Positions 19,130-27,779 of a stretch of DNA of 64,000 nt are shown piece by piece. Positions within the stretch are counted from its first letter, which is position 1. The number at the start of each line of letters is the position of its first letter. The translations under genes were made by a program, and so were the position numbers. The notes beneath the pieces are model-generated. The model worked only from the letters and a program-made list of their open reading frames with translations. It did no database searches and was not told the origin of the DNA. This DNA comes from Zobellia laminariae. GTDB taxonomy: Bacteria; Bacteroidota; Bacteroidia; Flavobacteriales; Flavobacteriaceae. Location: contig NZ_RCNS01000004.1 of the NCBI RefSeq assembly GCF_009725995.1, positions 1-64,000 of the forward strand, written 5' to 3'.

Positions 19130-20788
19130 ATGAATGATCCTAGATTTCCGGAATTACCGCAAAGCCATATAAACACGTTAAAGGAATATGGTAAGATAGA
19201 ATCTTTCTCTGAAGAAACTGTAGTTTTTGAACTAGGTCAACTTAGATATGATTTTTTCGTTGTCCTAGAGGGGGGAATTGCCATACTCAACCCTAATAAT
19301 GATAAAAAGATAGTCGTTACTCATGGTAAAAATGAGTTTTCGGGAGATAGTGGTATGTTATCTGATCGAGGAGCACAATTTAGAGCTATAGCCAAAGCAG
19401 GTTCTAAGCTTATACGTGTTAGCCCTGCAAAATTAAAAGAAGCCATTGCTCAACATAGTAATTTAAGCGATATACTTCTGAATGCTTTTTTGCAACGTCA
19501 AGATGCAATTTTGAACGAATTTGTAGGCGGTATTAAGTTGGTGGGTTCAGGTAATTCTAAGGAAGCCTATGCCATTCGTGATTTTATGGATAAAAACTAC
19601 ATCTGGTATAATTTCTTGGATGTAGATAAGAGTAGTGAGGCCAATGACTTACTCAAAGGCTTTGACCTTTCTAATAAAGATTTACCTCTTATGATTTGTA
19701 ACGGAGGTCAGTTACATATGAAACCTTCTTTGGATGAGGTTGCTCGTTTTTCAGGAGTGTTGATGGATTTTGAAGATAAGGTCTTTGATTTGCTGGTTAT
19801 TGGAGCAGGGCCATCTGGTTTAGCGGCCAGTGTGTATGCAGCTTCAGAAGGATTAAGTGTTGTAACTATAGATAGTAATGCACCTGGTGGCCAAGCAGGA
19901 AAGAGCTCTAAAATTGAAAATTACTTGGGTTTCCCAACGGGGATTTCTGGTAGAGATCTTGCTAACCGAGCTTATGTTCAAGCTCAAAAGTTTGGATGTA
20001 ATATATCCATTCCGCATAGGGCTGAAAAAATTGAACATACCGGAACTCATTTTGTGCTTTCCGCTACTAACGGAAAAGTAATCAAGGCAAAGTCTTTAAT
20101 GGCCGCTACAGGGGCCAATTACCGCCAATTACCTATTGAGAATATCAATAAATATGAGGGTAGTGGCGTATATTATTCCGCTACGGGAATGAACGCCTCG
20201 GCTTGTAAAAGCGAGTTGGTAGGTGTTGTGGGTGGAGGAAACTCTGCAGGGCAAGCCGCATTATTTTTGGCGGATTACGCTAAAGAGGTCGATGTTGTGC
20301 TTAGAGGAGGTGATTTGGGCTCAAAAATGAGCGACTACCTTGTGCAACGTATAGTGGCGGCGCCAAATATTCATGTGCAATTAAATTCTGAGGTAACCGA
20401 ATTGCATGGGGACCATCATTTAGAATCCCTTGTTCTAGAAAATAGTGACGGTGAAAAAACAGAAATGAATATTACGAACCTATTTACTTTTATTGGAGCC
20501 AAACCATGTACTGAATGGTTAGTAGGTATTGTTGCTACGGATGAAAAAGGTTTTGTTTGTACTGGCCCGGGCATTGATGAAGAAGAACTGTATATGTGTG
20601 ATATTTATACCCAAAGGAAACCGCAATCTTTAGAAACCAGCATACCTGGTTTTTTTGCTGTGGGCGATGTACGTAAAGGTTCTGTAAAACGGGTTGCTTC
20701 TGCCGTGGGTGAAGGTTCAATGGCCGTTAGTCAAGTACATCAGTTCTTAGGAGAATTAAAGGCTATAGAAGGGCCTTTACAGGCTTAG
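19130..20788 (+). CDS. cNMP-binding / thioredoxin-like / thioredoxin-reductase-like fusion, without CxxC
   Basis: A protein of 552 residues with three parts. Residues 1-130 are a cyclic-nucleotide-binding (CRP-like) domain; 135-210 a thioredoxin/glutaredoxin-like fold without a Cys pair; 217-545 a class II pyridine-nucleotide oxidoreductase with FAD motif GAGPSG (225-230), GGQAGKSSKIENYLGFP, NADPH motif GGGNSA (368-373) and the closing FFAVGDVR. True thioredoxin reductases have CATC just before the NADPH motif; here the segment reads S350-A-T-G353, so disulfide exchange by the usual route is impossible. It may be an NAD(P)H-flavin sensor or reductase of another partner, probably the zinc-finger protein encoded three bases upstream. 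Confidence 0.88.
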   Translation: MNDPRFPELPQSHINTLKEYGKIESFSEETVVFELGQLRYDFFVVLEGGIAILNPNNDKKIVVTHGKNEFSGDSGMLSDRGAQFRAIAKAGSKLIRVSPAKLKEAIAQHSNLSDILLNAFLQRQDAILNEFVGGIKLVGSGNSKEAYAIRDFMDKNYIWYNFLDVDKSSEANDLLKGFDLSNKDLPLMICNGGQLHMKPSLDEVARFSGVLMDFEDKVFDLLVIGAGPSGLAASVYAASEGLSVVTIDSNAPGGQAGKSSKIENYLGFPTGISGRDLANRAYVQAQKFGCNISIPHRAEKIEHTGTHFVLSATNGKVIKAKSLMAATGANYRQLPIENINKYEGSGVYYSATGMNASACKSELVGVVGGGNSAGQAALFLADYAKEVDVVLRGGDLGSKMSDYLVQRIVAAPNIHVQLNSEVTELHGDHHLESLVLENSDGEKTEMNITNLFTFIGAKPCTEWLVGIVATDEKGFVCTGPGIDEEELYMCDIYTQRKPQSLETSIPGFFAVGDVRKGSVKRVASAVGEGSMAVSQVHQFLGELKAIEGPLQA

Positions 20789-20803
20789 ACTTCAAAAGAA
20801 TAA

Positions 20804-20848
20804 AACGTGGTCGGTAGCTATATGTTTTCATAAGCTAACGACCACGTT
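20804..20848. terminator. Hairpin between convergent genes
   Basis: A stem of AACGTGGTCG with CGACCACGTT, extended by TAGCT/AGCTA after one mismatch, lies between the TrxR-like gene and the convergent nitronate monooxygenase gene. The T-tract on the plus side is weak. Confidence 0.6.
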
Positions 20849-20866
20849 CTTGCTTCTAGGTATTTT

Positions 20867-21841
20867 TTATTTTGGATATTTCTCTAAAAGCATGATTTGA
20901 TCTTGAACGGCGGATTTAAATTCCGTTTTCAAATCAGAAATTAGGTCAGCTACGGGAAGGGTATTTTCAATCAATGCAGAACCTTGGCCTGCAGACCAGA
21001 TAGTTTTCCATGCTTTTGCCTCGGTATCAAGCTCTTTTCCAAAATCTATTTTAGTGTCTTTTTTCAGGTCTTCTTCGGTTATTCCTGCTGCTTTTAAACT
21101 AGCTCCCAAGAAATTGGCATGAACGCCAGAAATGGAAGCGGTATATACTACATCATTTGCACCGGCATCAATAATCATTTTCTTGTATTCGATTGATGCT
21201 TTGCTTTCATCGGTATTAATAAATCGGGTGCCCATATAAGCCAAGTCAGCTCCCATTTGCATGGCTGAAGCAATATCGCGGCCGGTACTGATACATCCTG
21301 AAAGAATAATAGTCTTGTGAAAGAACTTCTTTATTTCTGCAACCAAAGTCATAGGATTAATAGTTCCCGCATGGCCGCCTGCACCAGCTGCGACTAGAAT
21401 TAACCCGTCTACTCCTGCTTCTTGAGCTTTTTCTGCATGACGTTTTTTGATGATATCGTGAAATACGAGTCCGCCGTAACTGTGAATAGCGTCTACAACC
21501 ATAGAAACTGCACCTAAAGAAGTAATAACAACCGGTACTTTATGTTTTATACAGAGCTTTACATCTGCTTCAAGTCTTGGGTTGGTAGGGTGAACAATAA
21601 GATTTACACCAAAAGGGGCCGCTTTTTTACCGGTCTCCTTTTCAAATGCATCAAGTTCTGTTTTTATTTCTATGAGCCATTCTTCAAAACCTTCGCTAGT
21701 ACGTTGGTTTAGTGCCGGAAAGGTCCCTACAATTCCATTTTTACAACATTCAACAACCAGTTTAGGCCCTGATATCAAAAACATAGGGGCGGCAATTACA
21801 GGTAGTGCCAATTCGTTTATAAAAGAAGGTTTTGTGCTCAT
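20867..21841 (-). CDS. Nitronate monooxygenase / NPD-family flavoprotein
   Basis: FMN-dependent TIM-barrel enzyme of 324 residues of the 2-nitropropane dioxygenase family. Typical elements are LPVIAAPMFLISGPKLVVECCKNGIVG at the N-terminus, VPVVITSLG, the phosphate-binding VDGLILVAAGAGGHAG and the later SGCISTGRDIASAMQMGADLAYMGTRF. The His of GAGGHAG is the usual catalytic base in nitronate oxidation, although many family members act on other substrates. Cytoplasmic. It is divergent from the 21964 thioesterase and convergent with the TrxR-like gene. Confidence 0.88.
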   Translation of the reverse strand: MSTKPSFINELALPVIAAPMFLISGPKLVVECCKNGIVGTFPALNQRTSEGFEEWLIEIKTELDAFEKETGKKAAPFGVNLIVHPTNPRLEADVKLCIKHKVPVVITSLGAVSMVVDAIHSYGGLVFHDIIKKRHAEKAQEAGVDGLILVAAGAGGHAGTINPMTLVAEIKKFFHKTIILSGCISTGRDIASAMQMGADLAYMGTRFINTDESKASIEYKKMIIDAGANDVVYTASISGVHANFLGASLKAAGITEEDLKKDTKIDFGKELDTEAKAWKTIWSAGQGSALIENTLPVADLISDLKTEFKSAVQDQIMLLEKYPK

Positions 21842-21917
21842 ATCATTAGTTTTAGAAACAATTAAAAATAGCTTTAAATTTTTAGGTTAGAAATTCCTCT
21901 CTTGTTCAAAACTATGC

Positions 21918-21925
21918 TATTTTTG
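21918..21925 (+). promoter_or_regulatory. Bacteroidetes -7 element for the thioesterase gene
   Basis: TATTTTTG matches TAnnTTTG, about 39 nt before the ATG at 21964, in the divergent spacer shared with nitronate monooxygenase. Confidence 0.4.
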
Positions 21926-21963
21926 TTATTCTTATGCATGCATAATAAATTAATTCATAAAAT

Positions 21964-22440
21964 ATGTACTTAAAAGACTTTGAAATACGCTGGAGCGACG
22001 TTGATGCGAATCGCCATTTGGCCAATTCTGCTTATTTGAATTTTATGAGCCACGTGCGAATGACTTATCTAACTGAAATAGGCTTTAGCCATAAAACATT
22101 GTTGGAAAAGGAAATAGGTCCTGTCGTTTTTTATGAGCATATGTACTATTTCAAAGAAGCTTTTCCAGGAAAACCCGTGAAGGTTTCTATGGAAATTATG
22201 GGAATGAGCGAAGATGCGCAGTTCTTTGAATTTCATCATAATTTCTATGATTACAAGGGAAGAAATTTTGCCCATTGTGAAATGATGGGAGCTTGGATAG
22301 ATTTAAAAACAAGAAAGCTAACTGGTTTAACAGATGATTTGTTGGAAAAGTTCAGCACTGTTGAAAAAGCAGAAGGTTTTAGAGTACTCACCAAGGAAGA
22401 TACCAGAAAGTTCGCTAAGACCCCAAAGGATTTGGTTTAG
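21964..22440 (+). CDS. Hotdog-fold acyl-CoA thioesterase (4HBT family)
   Basis: A single hotdog domain of 158 residues. The N-terminal IRWSDVDANRHLANSAYLNFM carries the Asp of the 4HBT-type thioesterase active site and the following helix; later strands VKVSMEIMGMSEDAQFFEFHHNFYD and the FAHCEMMGAWIDLKTRKLTGL strand complete the sheet. It presumably hydrolyses acyl-CoA or acyl-ACP thioesters in the cytoplasm; chain preference is unknown. Its last 26 bases overlap the 3' end of the convergent DMT transporter gene. Confidence 0.85.
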   Translation: MYLKDFEIRWSDVDANRHLANSAYLNFMSHVRMTYLTEIGFSHKTLLEKEIGPVVFYEHMYYFKEAFPGKPVKVSMEIMGMSEDAQFFEFHHNFYDYKGRNFAHCEMMGAWIDLKTRKLTGLTDDLLEKFSTVEKAEGFRVLTKEDTRKFAKTPKDLV

Positions 22441-23317
22441 ATTTTTTACTGGCCAAATACACTCCTAAAAATACCAAGCAGCCAGCTATTATTTTAAGTG
22501 TGGTTAGTTTGTCTTGCCCAGTGGCAACGGCAAAAAGGATGCCTATTAGTGGTTGAATATATACAAAGGCACTTAATGTAGATGCTTTGAGCTGGGTTAA
22601 GGCAAAAATATTAAATAGGTAAGTGCAAAATGTAGTTCCTAAGACTACAAATACAATTTTCCATAAAGCTTCAAAAGGCAGGTTGGGCCAGTCTATGGCA
22701 ATAAATTCGTGATACCCGAACGGAAGGCAAATAAATATACCCATAGTAAACAACCACTTCATAAAAGTAAACGGATGGTATTTAGCAATTAGAGTTTTTG
22801 CACCAATTAGGTAAGAGCCGTAAAATACCGAGTTCATTAGGATAAGAAAATTTCCCAAAGGAATATTTGGGGCGTCTTGTCTAGTTTCCGTTCCGAAAAA
22901 AATGAGTCCAAGTGCACCTAAAAGACCAACAAGGATGCCTACTATTTTTTTAGGGATGATTTTTTCTTTTATCAAAACTGCGGAAAGCAATACAACAATT
23001 ATAGGTGTTGTCGTAATCAAGACAGCACTGTTAATTGGGGTAGAGAGAGAAAGACCTTTAAAGAAAACTAGCATGTTTAGGCCCATACCCAATAGTGCGC
23101 AAACGAACATTCTTGGGTAATCTTTTTTTTCTATTTTTTCTTTCGGTCCAAAGAATGAAATAGTCCAAAATAATATGGATGCGCCAATAACTCGTAACAT
23201 GATAAACCCAAATGGCTGCACATAACCAGGCATTACACCTTTGGCTATGGTATGGTTTAAGGCGTAAATAATAGTTGCGCCTATAGCGGCTAATATGGCG
23301 AGTGTGCGTTTATTCAA
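22415..23317 (-). CDS. EamA/DMT family transporter
   Basis: An integral membrane protein of 300 residues with ten predicted helices forming two EamA repeats (roughly 5-140 and 150-290), the drug/metabolite transporter superfamily; substrate unknown. The N-terminus (NKRTLAILAAIGATIIYALNHTIAKGV) is family-like and requires a TTG start whose last two bases are the first two of the TGA of the upstream arsC-like gene, so the two are translationally coupled. Its 3' end overlaps the convergent thioesterase gene. Confidence 0.88.
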   Translation of the reverse strand: MNKRTLAILAAIGATIIYALNHTIAKGVMPGYVQPFGFIMLRVIGASILFWTISFFGPKEKIEKKDYPRMFVCALLGMGLNMLVFFKGLSLSTPINSAVLITTTPIIVVLLSAVLIKEKIIPKKIVGILVGLLGALGLIFFGTETRQDAPNIPLGNFLILMNSVFYGSYLIGAKTLIAKYHPFTFMKWLFTMGIFICLPFGYHEFIAIDWPNLPFEALWKIVFVVLGTTFCTYLFNIFALTQLKASTLSAFVYIQPLIGILFAVATGQDKLTTLKIIAGCLVFLGVYLASKKSKPNPLGS

Positions 23318-23667
23318 TTGTGCAATGCGTCTTTTGCCGCTTCAACTACTTTTTTGCTGTTGCCCACAAAAATTTGGTCATCTAAAATTATAACCGGTCG
23401 TTTAAGGAAAGTATAATGCTCTAGAATCAAATCTTTCAATTCTGCTTCTGATGGCTGTTTCTCCTTAAGTCCCATTTCTTTATATAGACGAGCTCTCTTG
23501 CTGAAAAGGGCCTCATAGCTTCCAGCAAGTTTCTGCATTTGTTCTACCTGTTCGGTAGTCATAGCTTCGGTTTTAATATCTTGAAGAACAACACCGTCTA
23601 AAGGTTGGAGTTCTTTAAGGATACGTTTGCAAGTGTCGCAGGTGCTGAGGTGGTAGATTTTTTTCAT
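23314..23667 (-). CDS. ArsC/Spx (YffB) family thioredoxin-fold protein
   Basis: A protein of 117 residues of the arsenate reductase/Spx family. MKKIYHLSTCDTCKRIL carries the active-site Cys (CDTC) at the end of the first strand, followed by a helix, the LYKEMGL region and the C-terminal block TFLKRPVIILDDQIFVGN typical of the YffB/Spx subgroup. No ars genes are nearby, so glutathione- or thiol-dependent reductase or regulatory function is as likely as arsenate reduction. The start at 23667 fits the family; the longer frame adds MLRK. It is the first gene of a two-gene unit with the EamA transporter. Confidence 0.85.
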   Translation of the reverse strand: MKKIYHLSTCDTCKRILKELQPLDGVVLQDIKTEAMTTEQVEQMQKLAGSYEALFSKRARLYKEMGLKEKQPSEAELKDLILEHYTFLKRPVIILDDQIFVGNSKKVVEAAKDALHN

Positions 23668-23753
23668 CTTTCTTAACATAATTTCACTTTACAAAGAAAC
23701 CCAATTCAGTTCAATTGTACTATTTTTAACCCCCACTTTAAAACGAGAATGCT

Positions 23754-24215
23754 TTGAAAAAACTTTTTGATGTTACGTTACAGAATAGAAAACGTTTATA
23801 TAAAATATTGACCGAAACGCCCAAGGAGCAATTACTTGAAATTCCAGCGGGCTTCAATAACAATATTTGGTGGAATATTGCTCATACGGTAATTACAACA
23901 CAGGTATTGGTGTATAAGTTTAGCCATCTTAAAATGCGTGTTTCAGATGAACTTGTTCAAAAGTTTATGAAAGGAACAACACCTGATGGAACAGCCACGG
24001 ATGAAGAAATGATGATAATTGCAGACTTCTTGATTTCTACTTTAGAATGGATGGTAGAGGACTATGAGGCCGGTCTTTTTCAAGAATATAAGGAGTATAC
24101 TACCAGTGCTGGAGTAACTTTAAGCTCAACAGACGATGCCCTTGCTTTTAATGCATACCACGAAGGGTTGCATTCAGGTGCCATCACTGCTTTGCTTAAA
24201 GTAGTAGGAAAATAA
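23754..24215 (+). CDS. DinB family protein
   Basis: A four-helix-bundle protein of 153 residues of the DinB/YfiT-like superfamily, often metal-dependent thiol S-transferases or hydrolases. The metal-binding histidines are visible as NIAHTV in helix 2 and YHEGLHSG in helix 4. The specific reaction is unknown. The start is TTG; the nearby ATG at 23749 runs into a stop after two codons. The stop lies only 3 nt from the 3' end of the convergent DUF3298 gene, so the two transcripts must overlap. Confidence 0.82.
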   Translation: MKKLFDVTLQNRKRLYKILTETPKEQLLEIPAGFNNNIWWNIAHTVITTQVLVYKFSHLKMRVSDELVQKFMKGTTPDGTATDEEMMIIADFLISTLEWMVEDYEAGLFQEYKEYTTSAGVTLSSTDDALAFNAYHEGLHSGAITALLKVVGK

Positions 24216-24218
24216 AAA

Positions 24219-24959
24219 TTACGATTTGCTATTGACCAAATAAGGTTTGAGGTCTGTAAATGGCAATGTCAAAACTATTGGGCCATCGGCATATGAAGCA
24301 ACCTCATATGGGTTGTAGAGTAGTTTTATGCCCTCCTTGGTAAACCCTATGTTTTCAGGGAGGTAAAACGTATCACTCTCGAACATAAACCCGGTACTGT
24401 TAATTGGACCTTCTAGAGGTATTTTTTCTTGATTTCTGAATTTTTGCTCAGCGAATTGTTCAAAATCTTTTCGGTCTTTAAAAATTTCCCAGTTTTCTAA
24501 TTCTTTTGCTTTGTTCTTATCAAAGTTCAAGAAGTGCTGAGAGCTATATCCATGTGCACCTCCGGTAAAAATATAGGAGTTGAGTTCAATCGAGATGAAA
24601 TCTGCGTTCTCATAAGAAACTTTGCCTTCTATTTTAGCTTCCCAGCTTGTAGCTTCTTCTGGATATAATTTTTTGAGTTCCCAATAGCCGTTACTAAAGG
24701 ATTGAACCGCATCCTTAATGGAAGTAGCTTCTAATTCATCATCATAATTAAGGGTTTCTATGATTTCCTCATCAATGGCAGTATTAATACTCTCTGCAAT
24801 CTTTGAGTTCTCAAGAGCCTTGGGTATATTAATTTCTACATTGGGACATTCAGAACAACGGGTCTCATCAAGACTTAATGTCTCAAAGGTTAGTTTGTTC
24901 TCTTTTTGACATCCAACAAGGACTAAAAGCAAAATGATATAGGTAACTTGGGTTCTCAT
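24219..24959 (-). CDS. DUF4163/DUF3298 (RsiV-like) lipoprotein
   Basis: An exported lipoprotein of 246 residues: signal MRTQVTYIILLLVLVGC with lipobox Cys. The mature part has a DUF4163-like region (NVEINIPKALENSKIAESINTAIDEEI), then a GGAHGYSSQHFLNFD motif and a C-terminal DUF3298 segment (PENIGFTKEGIKLLYNPYEVASYADGPIVLTLPF). The same domain pair occurs in the extracytoplasmic part of anti-sigma factor RsiV and in peptidoglycan deacetylase PdaC, where it may bind glycan or lysozyme. Here there is no catalytic or anti-sigma domain. Confidence 0.82.
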   Translation of the reverse strand: MRTQVTYIILLLVLVGCQKENKLTFETLSLDETRCSECPNVEINIPKALENSKIAESINTAIDEEIIETLNYDDELEATSIKDAVQSFSNGYWELKKLYPEEATSWEAKIEGKVSYENADFISIELNSYIFTGGAHGYSSQHFLNFDKNKAKELENWEIFKDRKDFEQFAEQKFRNQEKIPLEGPINSTGFMFESDTFYLPENIGFTKEGIKLLYNPYEVASYADGPIVLTLPFTDLKPYLVNSKS

Positions 24960-25045
24960 ATAGGTAGTTCATTGGGGTGAAGCAAACGATAATGGGTTAT
25001 CCAATATCAAATATAACGATAGATTTACACGAATAATTATAAAAA

Positions 25046-26200
25046 ATGAGCGAAAAAACGTTAAAATTTAATAGTAAGGCAATTCATGGAGGTCAGAAAC
25101 CGGATGCAGCTTATGGCGCGGTGATGCCTCCTATTTATCAAACGTCTACCTATGCGCAGACTACACCGGGTGGTCATAAGGGTTATGCGTATTCAAGAAG
25201 TGCTAATCCAACGAGATCGGCTTTGGAAAATTCTTTGGCTAGTATTGAAAATGGCACGTATGGTTTAGCCTTTGCTAGTGGAATTGCTGCAATGGATGCG
25301 GTAATTAAATTACTTAATCCTGGTGATGAAGTTGTTTCCACTAATGATTTGTACGGTGGTACTTATCGGTTGTTTAAAAAGATATTTGAGAAATTTGGGA
25401 TTAAGTTCAATTTCGTAGACATGCAAAATGCCGCAAAGATTGAATCTGCCATTAATGAGAATACCAAACTCATTTGGGTAGAAACGCCTACAAACCCAAT
25501 GATGAACATCATAGATATTAAGGCGGTTGCTCAGCTGGCCAAAAAACATGAAGTGTTAATGGCGGTAGATAATACATTTGCAACGCCCTACTTACAGACT
25601 CCGTTAGATTTGGGTGCTGATATCGTTATGCATTCTGCTACTAAATATTTAGGCGGACATAGTGATGTGGTTGCGGGAGCATTAATTGTGAAGGATAAAA
25701 AATTGGCCGACGAGCTCTATTTTATTCAAAATGCAAGTGGTGCTATTTGTGGGCCTATGGATAGTTTTTTGGTGTTACGGGGTATAAAAACACTTCACGT
25801 GCGTATGCAGCGCCATTGTGAGAATGGAGAAGCTATAGCTAACTATTTAGTGAAACATCCTAAAGTTGAAAGCGTATACTGGCCTGGTTTTAAAAGTCAT
25901 CCAAACCATGATATCGCCAAAAGTCAAATGAGTGGTTTTGGAGGTATGATTTCTTTTGTAACCAAAGGAGGTAGTTATGAAGATGCTATTAAGATTGTGG
26001 AGAAATTAGAGGTATTTACCTTGGCCGAGTCTTTAGGGGGAGTTGAAAGTTTAGCAGGACATCCGGCTAGTATGTCGCACGGTAGTATTCCTAAGGAAGA
26101 AAGAGAAAAAAGTGGAGTGGTAGATGCATTGATACGTTTGAGTGTTGGTATTGAAGATATTGAAGATCTCATTGCTGATCTAAAACAGGCAATAGATTAA
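25046..26200 (+). CDS. PLP-dependent trans-sulfuration enzyme (cystathionine gamma-synthase/gamma-lyase)
   Basis: Cys/Met-metabolism PLP enzyme of 384 residues, fold type I. Features include KAIHGGQKPD at the N-terminus, YAYSRSANPTR, the cofactor-contacting ASGIAAMDA, and the PLP lysine in MHSATKYLGGHSDVVAGA; GGVESLAGHPASMSH near the C-terminus is typical. It makes or breaks cystathionine in methionine/cysteine metabolism. Synthase and lyase cannot be separated reliably by sequence inspection. No SAM riboswitch is visible in the 86-nt upstream gap. Confidence 0.92.
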   Translation: MSEKTLKFNSKAIHGGQKPDAAYGAVMPPIYQTSTYAQTTPGGHKGYAYSRSANPTRSALENSLASIENGTYGLAFASGIAAMDAVIKLLNPGDEVVSTNDLYGGTYRLFKKIFEKFGIKFNFVDMQNAAKIESAINENTKLIWVETPTNPMMNIIDIKAVAQLAKKHEVLMAVDNTFATPYLQTPLDLGADIVMHSATKYLGGHSDVVAGALIVKDKKLADELYFIQNASGAICGPMDSFLVLRGIKTLHVRMQRHCENGEAIANYLVKHPKVESVYWPGFKSHPNHDIAKSQMSGFGGMISFVTKGGSYEDAIKIVEKLEVFTLAESLGGVESLAGHPASMSHGSIPKEEREKSGVVDALIRLSVGIEDIEDLIADLKQAID

Positions 26201-26248
26201 ATTTTAGCGGATTTTTAAAAAAAGGCCCTATGAGTTATATAAATAACA

Positions 26249-26256
26249 TAATTTTG
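26249..26256 (+). promoter_or_regulatory. Bacteroidetes -7 element for gdhA
   Basis: TAATTTTG matches TAnnTTTG, with about 33 nt to the gdhA ATG at 26290. Confidence 0.45.
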
Positions 26257-26289
26257 TCGTTATAATCAAAATTCAACAAAAATTTCGTT

Positions 26290-27633
26290 ATGGACATTAA
26301 GATTAGAGACTTCATGGAGGAAGTCAAAACGAGAAACGGGCATGAGCCCGAGTTCATTCAAGCGGTGCAAGAAGTTGCCGAAACGGTAATTCCATATATC
26401 GCTAAGAATGAAATATATAATGGTAAGAATATCTTGTTACGAATGGTGGAGCCTGAAAGGCTTATTTCATTTAGAGTAGCTTGGGTAGATGATGAAGGAG
26501 AGATACATGTAAATAGAGGTTATCGTATTCAGATGAACTCTGCTATTGGACCTTACAAGGGTGGTTTGCGGTTCCATCCCTCGGTTAATGCCAGTATTTT
26601 AAAGTTCTTGGCTTTTGAACAAGTCTTTAAAAACAGTTTAACTACTTTGCCTATGGGTGGAGGAAAAGGAGGTTCGGATTTTGACCCGAAAGGAAAGTCA
26701 GATGATGAGGTTATGCGTTTTTGTCATGCATTTATGTTGGAACTTTGTCGCCATATTGGTCCTAATACAGATGTACCTGCGGGAGATATAGGTGTAGGTG
26801 CTCGTGAGATTGGTTTCTTATTTGGTATGTACAAGAAAATTAGAAATGAGTTTACCGGTGTTCTTACAGGTAAAGGTCTTTCTTGGGGTGGTTCTAAAAT
26901 TCGTCCCGAAGCAACAGGATACGGAACGGTATATTTTGCTCAAAGTATGCTTAAGACCAAAAACGAAACTTTTGACGGAAAAACCGTTGTTATTTCTGGT
27001 TCTGGTAACGTAGCGCAATACGCTGCTGAAAAAGTTATTCAATTGGGAGGTAAAGTTGTAACACTATCTGATTCTGCTGGTTACATTTATGACCCAGAAG
27101 GTATTGATACAGAGAAGTTAGCCTTTGTAATGGACCTGAAGAACGAGAGACGTGGTAGAATACTTGAATATACTGAAAAGTATAAAGATACTGAATACCA
27201 TAAAGGTAAAACGCCTTGGGAAGTAAAATGTGATATAGCATTACCATGTGCAACTCAGAATGAGCTGTTAGTTGACGACGCTAAAAAACTAATGGCTAAT
27301 GGTTGTATGTGTGTGGTTGAAGGTGCGAATATGCCTTGTGATGCAGATGCTGTTCATGCATTCCATGCAGCAAAAATCTTATTCGCTCCAGGTAAGGCCT
27401 CCAATGCTGGTGGTGTTGCCACTTCTGGTCTTGAAATGTCACAGAACTCATTGCGTATAAGTTGGACAAGAGAAGAAGTTGATGAAAGACTTCGTGATAT
27501 TATGGAAGACATTCATGACTCTTGTATTGAATACGGAAAAGAAGAGGACGGCTTTTGTAATTATGTAAAAGGTGCAAACATTGCAGGTTTTGTAAAAGTT
27601 GCCGATGCCATGTTGGCGCAAGGTGTTATATAA
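26290..27633 (+). CDS. gdhA: NADP-specific glutamate dehydrogenase
   Basis: Hexameric GDH of 447 residues, the same length as the E. coli enzyme. It interconverts 2-oxoglutarate plus ammonia and glutamate, normally in the assimilatory direction. Visible features are the substrate-binding GPYKGGLRFHPSVN, the catalytic lysine in LPMGGGKGGSDFDPKGKS, the PAGDIGVGAREIGFLFG loop and the Rossmann motif SGSGNVAQYAAEK. A rho-independent terminator follows directly, and its own -7 element precedes, so it is monocistronic. Confidence 0.96.
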   Translation: MDIKIRDFMEEVKTRNGHEPEFIQAVQEVAETVIPYIAKNEIYNGKNILLRMVEPERLISFRVAWVDDEGEIHVNRGYRIQMNSAIGPYKGGLRFHPSVNASILKFLAFEQVFKNSLTTLPMGGGKGGSDFDPKGKSDDEVMRFCHAFMLELCRHIGPNTDVPAGDIGVGAREIGFLFGMYKKIRNEFTGVLTGKGLSWGGSKIRPEATGYGTVYFAQSMLKTKNETFDGKTVVISGSGNVAQYAAEKVIQLGGKVVTLSDSAGYIYDPEGIDTEKLAFVMDLKNERRGRILEYTEKYKDTEYHKGKTPWEVKCDIALPCATQNELLVDDAKKLMANGCMCVVEGANMPCDADAVHAFHAAKILFAPGKASNAGGVATSGLEMSQNSLRISWTREEVDERLRDIMEDIHDSCIEYGKEEDGFCNYVKGANIAGFVKVADAMLAQGVI

Positions 27634-27657
27634 AAGAAACTTTCTATTTTAATTTAG

Positions 27658-27690
27658 GCCTGCAACTTCTAAAAGTTGCAGGCTTTTTTA
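27658..27690 (+). terminator. Terminator of gdhA
   Basis: A perfect 11-bp stem (GCCTGCAACTT at 27658-27668, AAGTTGCAGGC at 27673-27683) with a 4-nt loop is followed by TTTTTT. Confidence 0.9.
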
Positions 27691-27751
27691 TTTCAGTATG
27701 TACTACTTCCTTTCCTAAAATTGATATGTTCAATTTGGTACTATTTAAAGT

Positions 27752-27759
27752 TATCTTTG
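27752..27759 (+). promoter_or_regulatory. Bacteroidetes -7 element for recO
   Basis: TATCTTTG matches TAnnTTTG and lies 20 nt before the recO ATG. A TTTG at 27734-27737 is 14 nt upstream, shorter than the usual spacing. Confidence 0.45.
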
Positions 27760-27779
27760 TTGTAAAGCCACCCTTATAA

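Noticed and set aside
24960..25045. Possible SAM riboswitch before the trans-sulfuration gene
   Set aside because: The 86-nt gap is too short and shows no characteristic paired regions.
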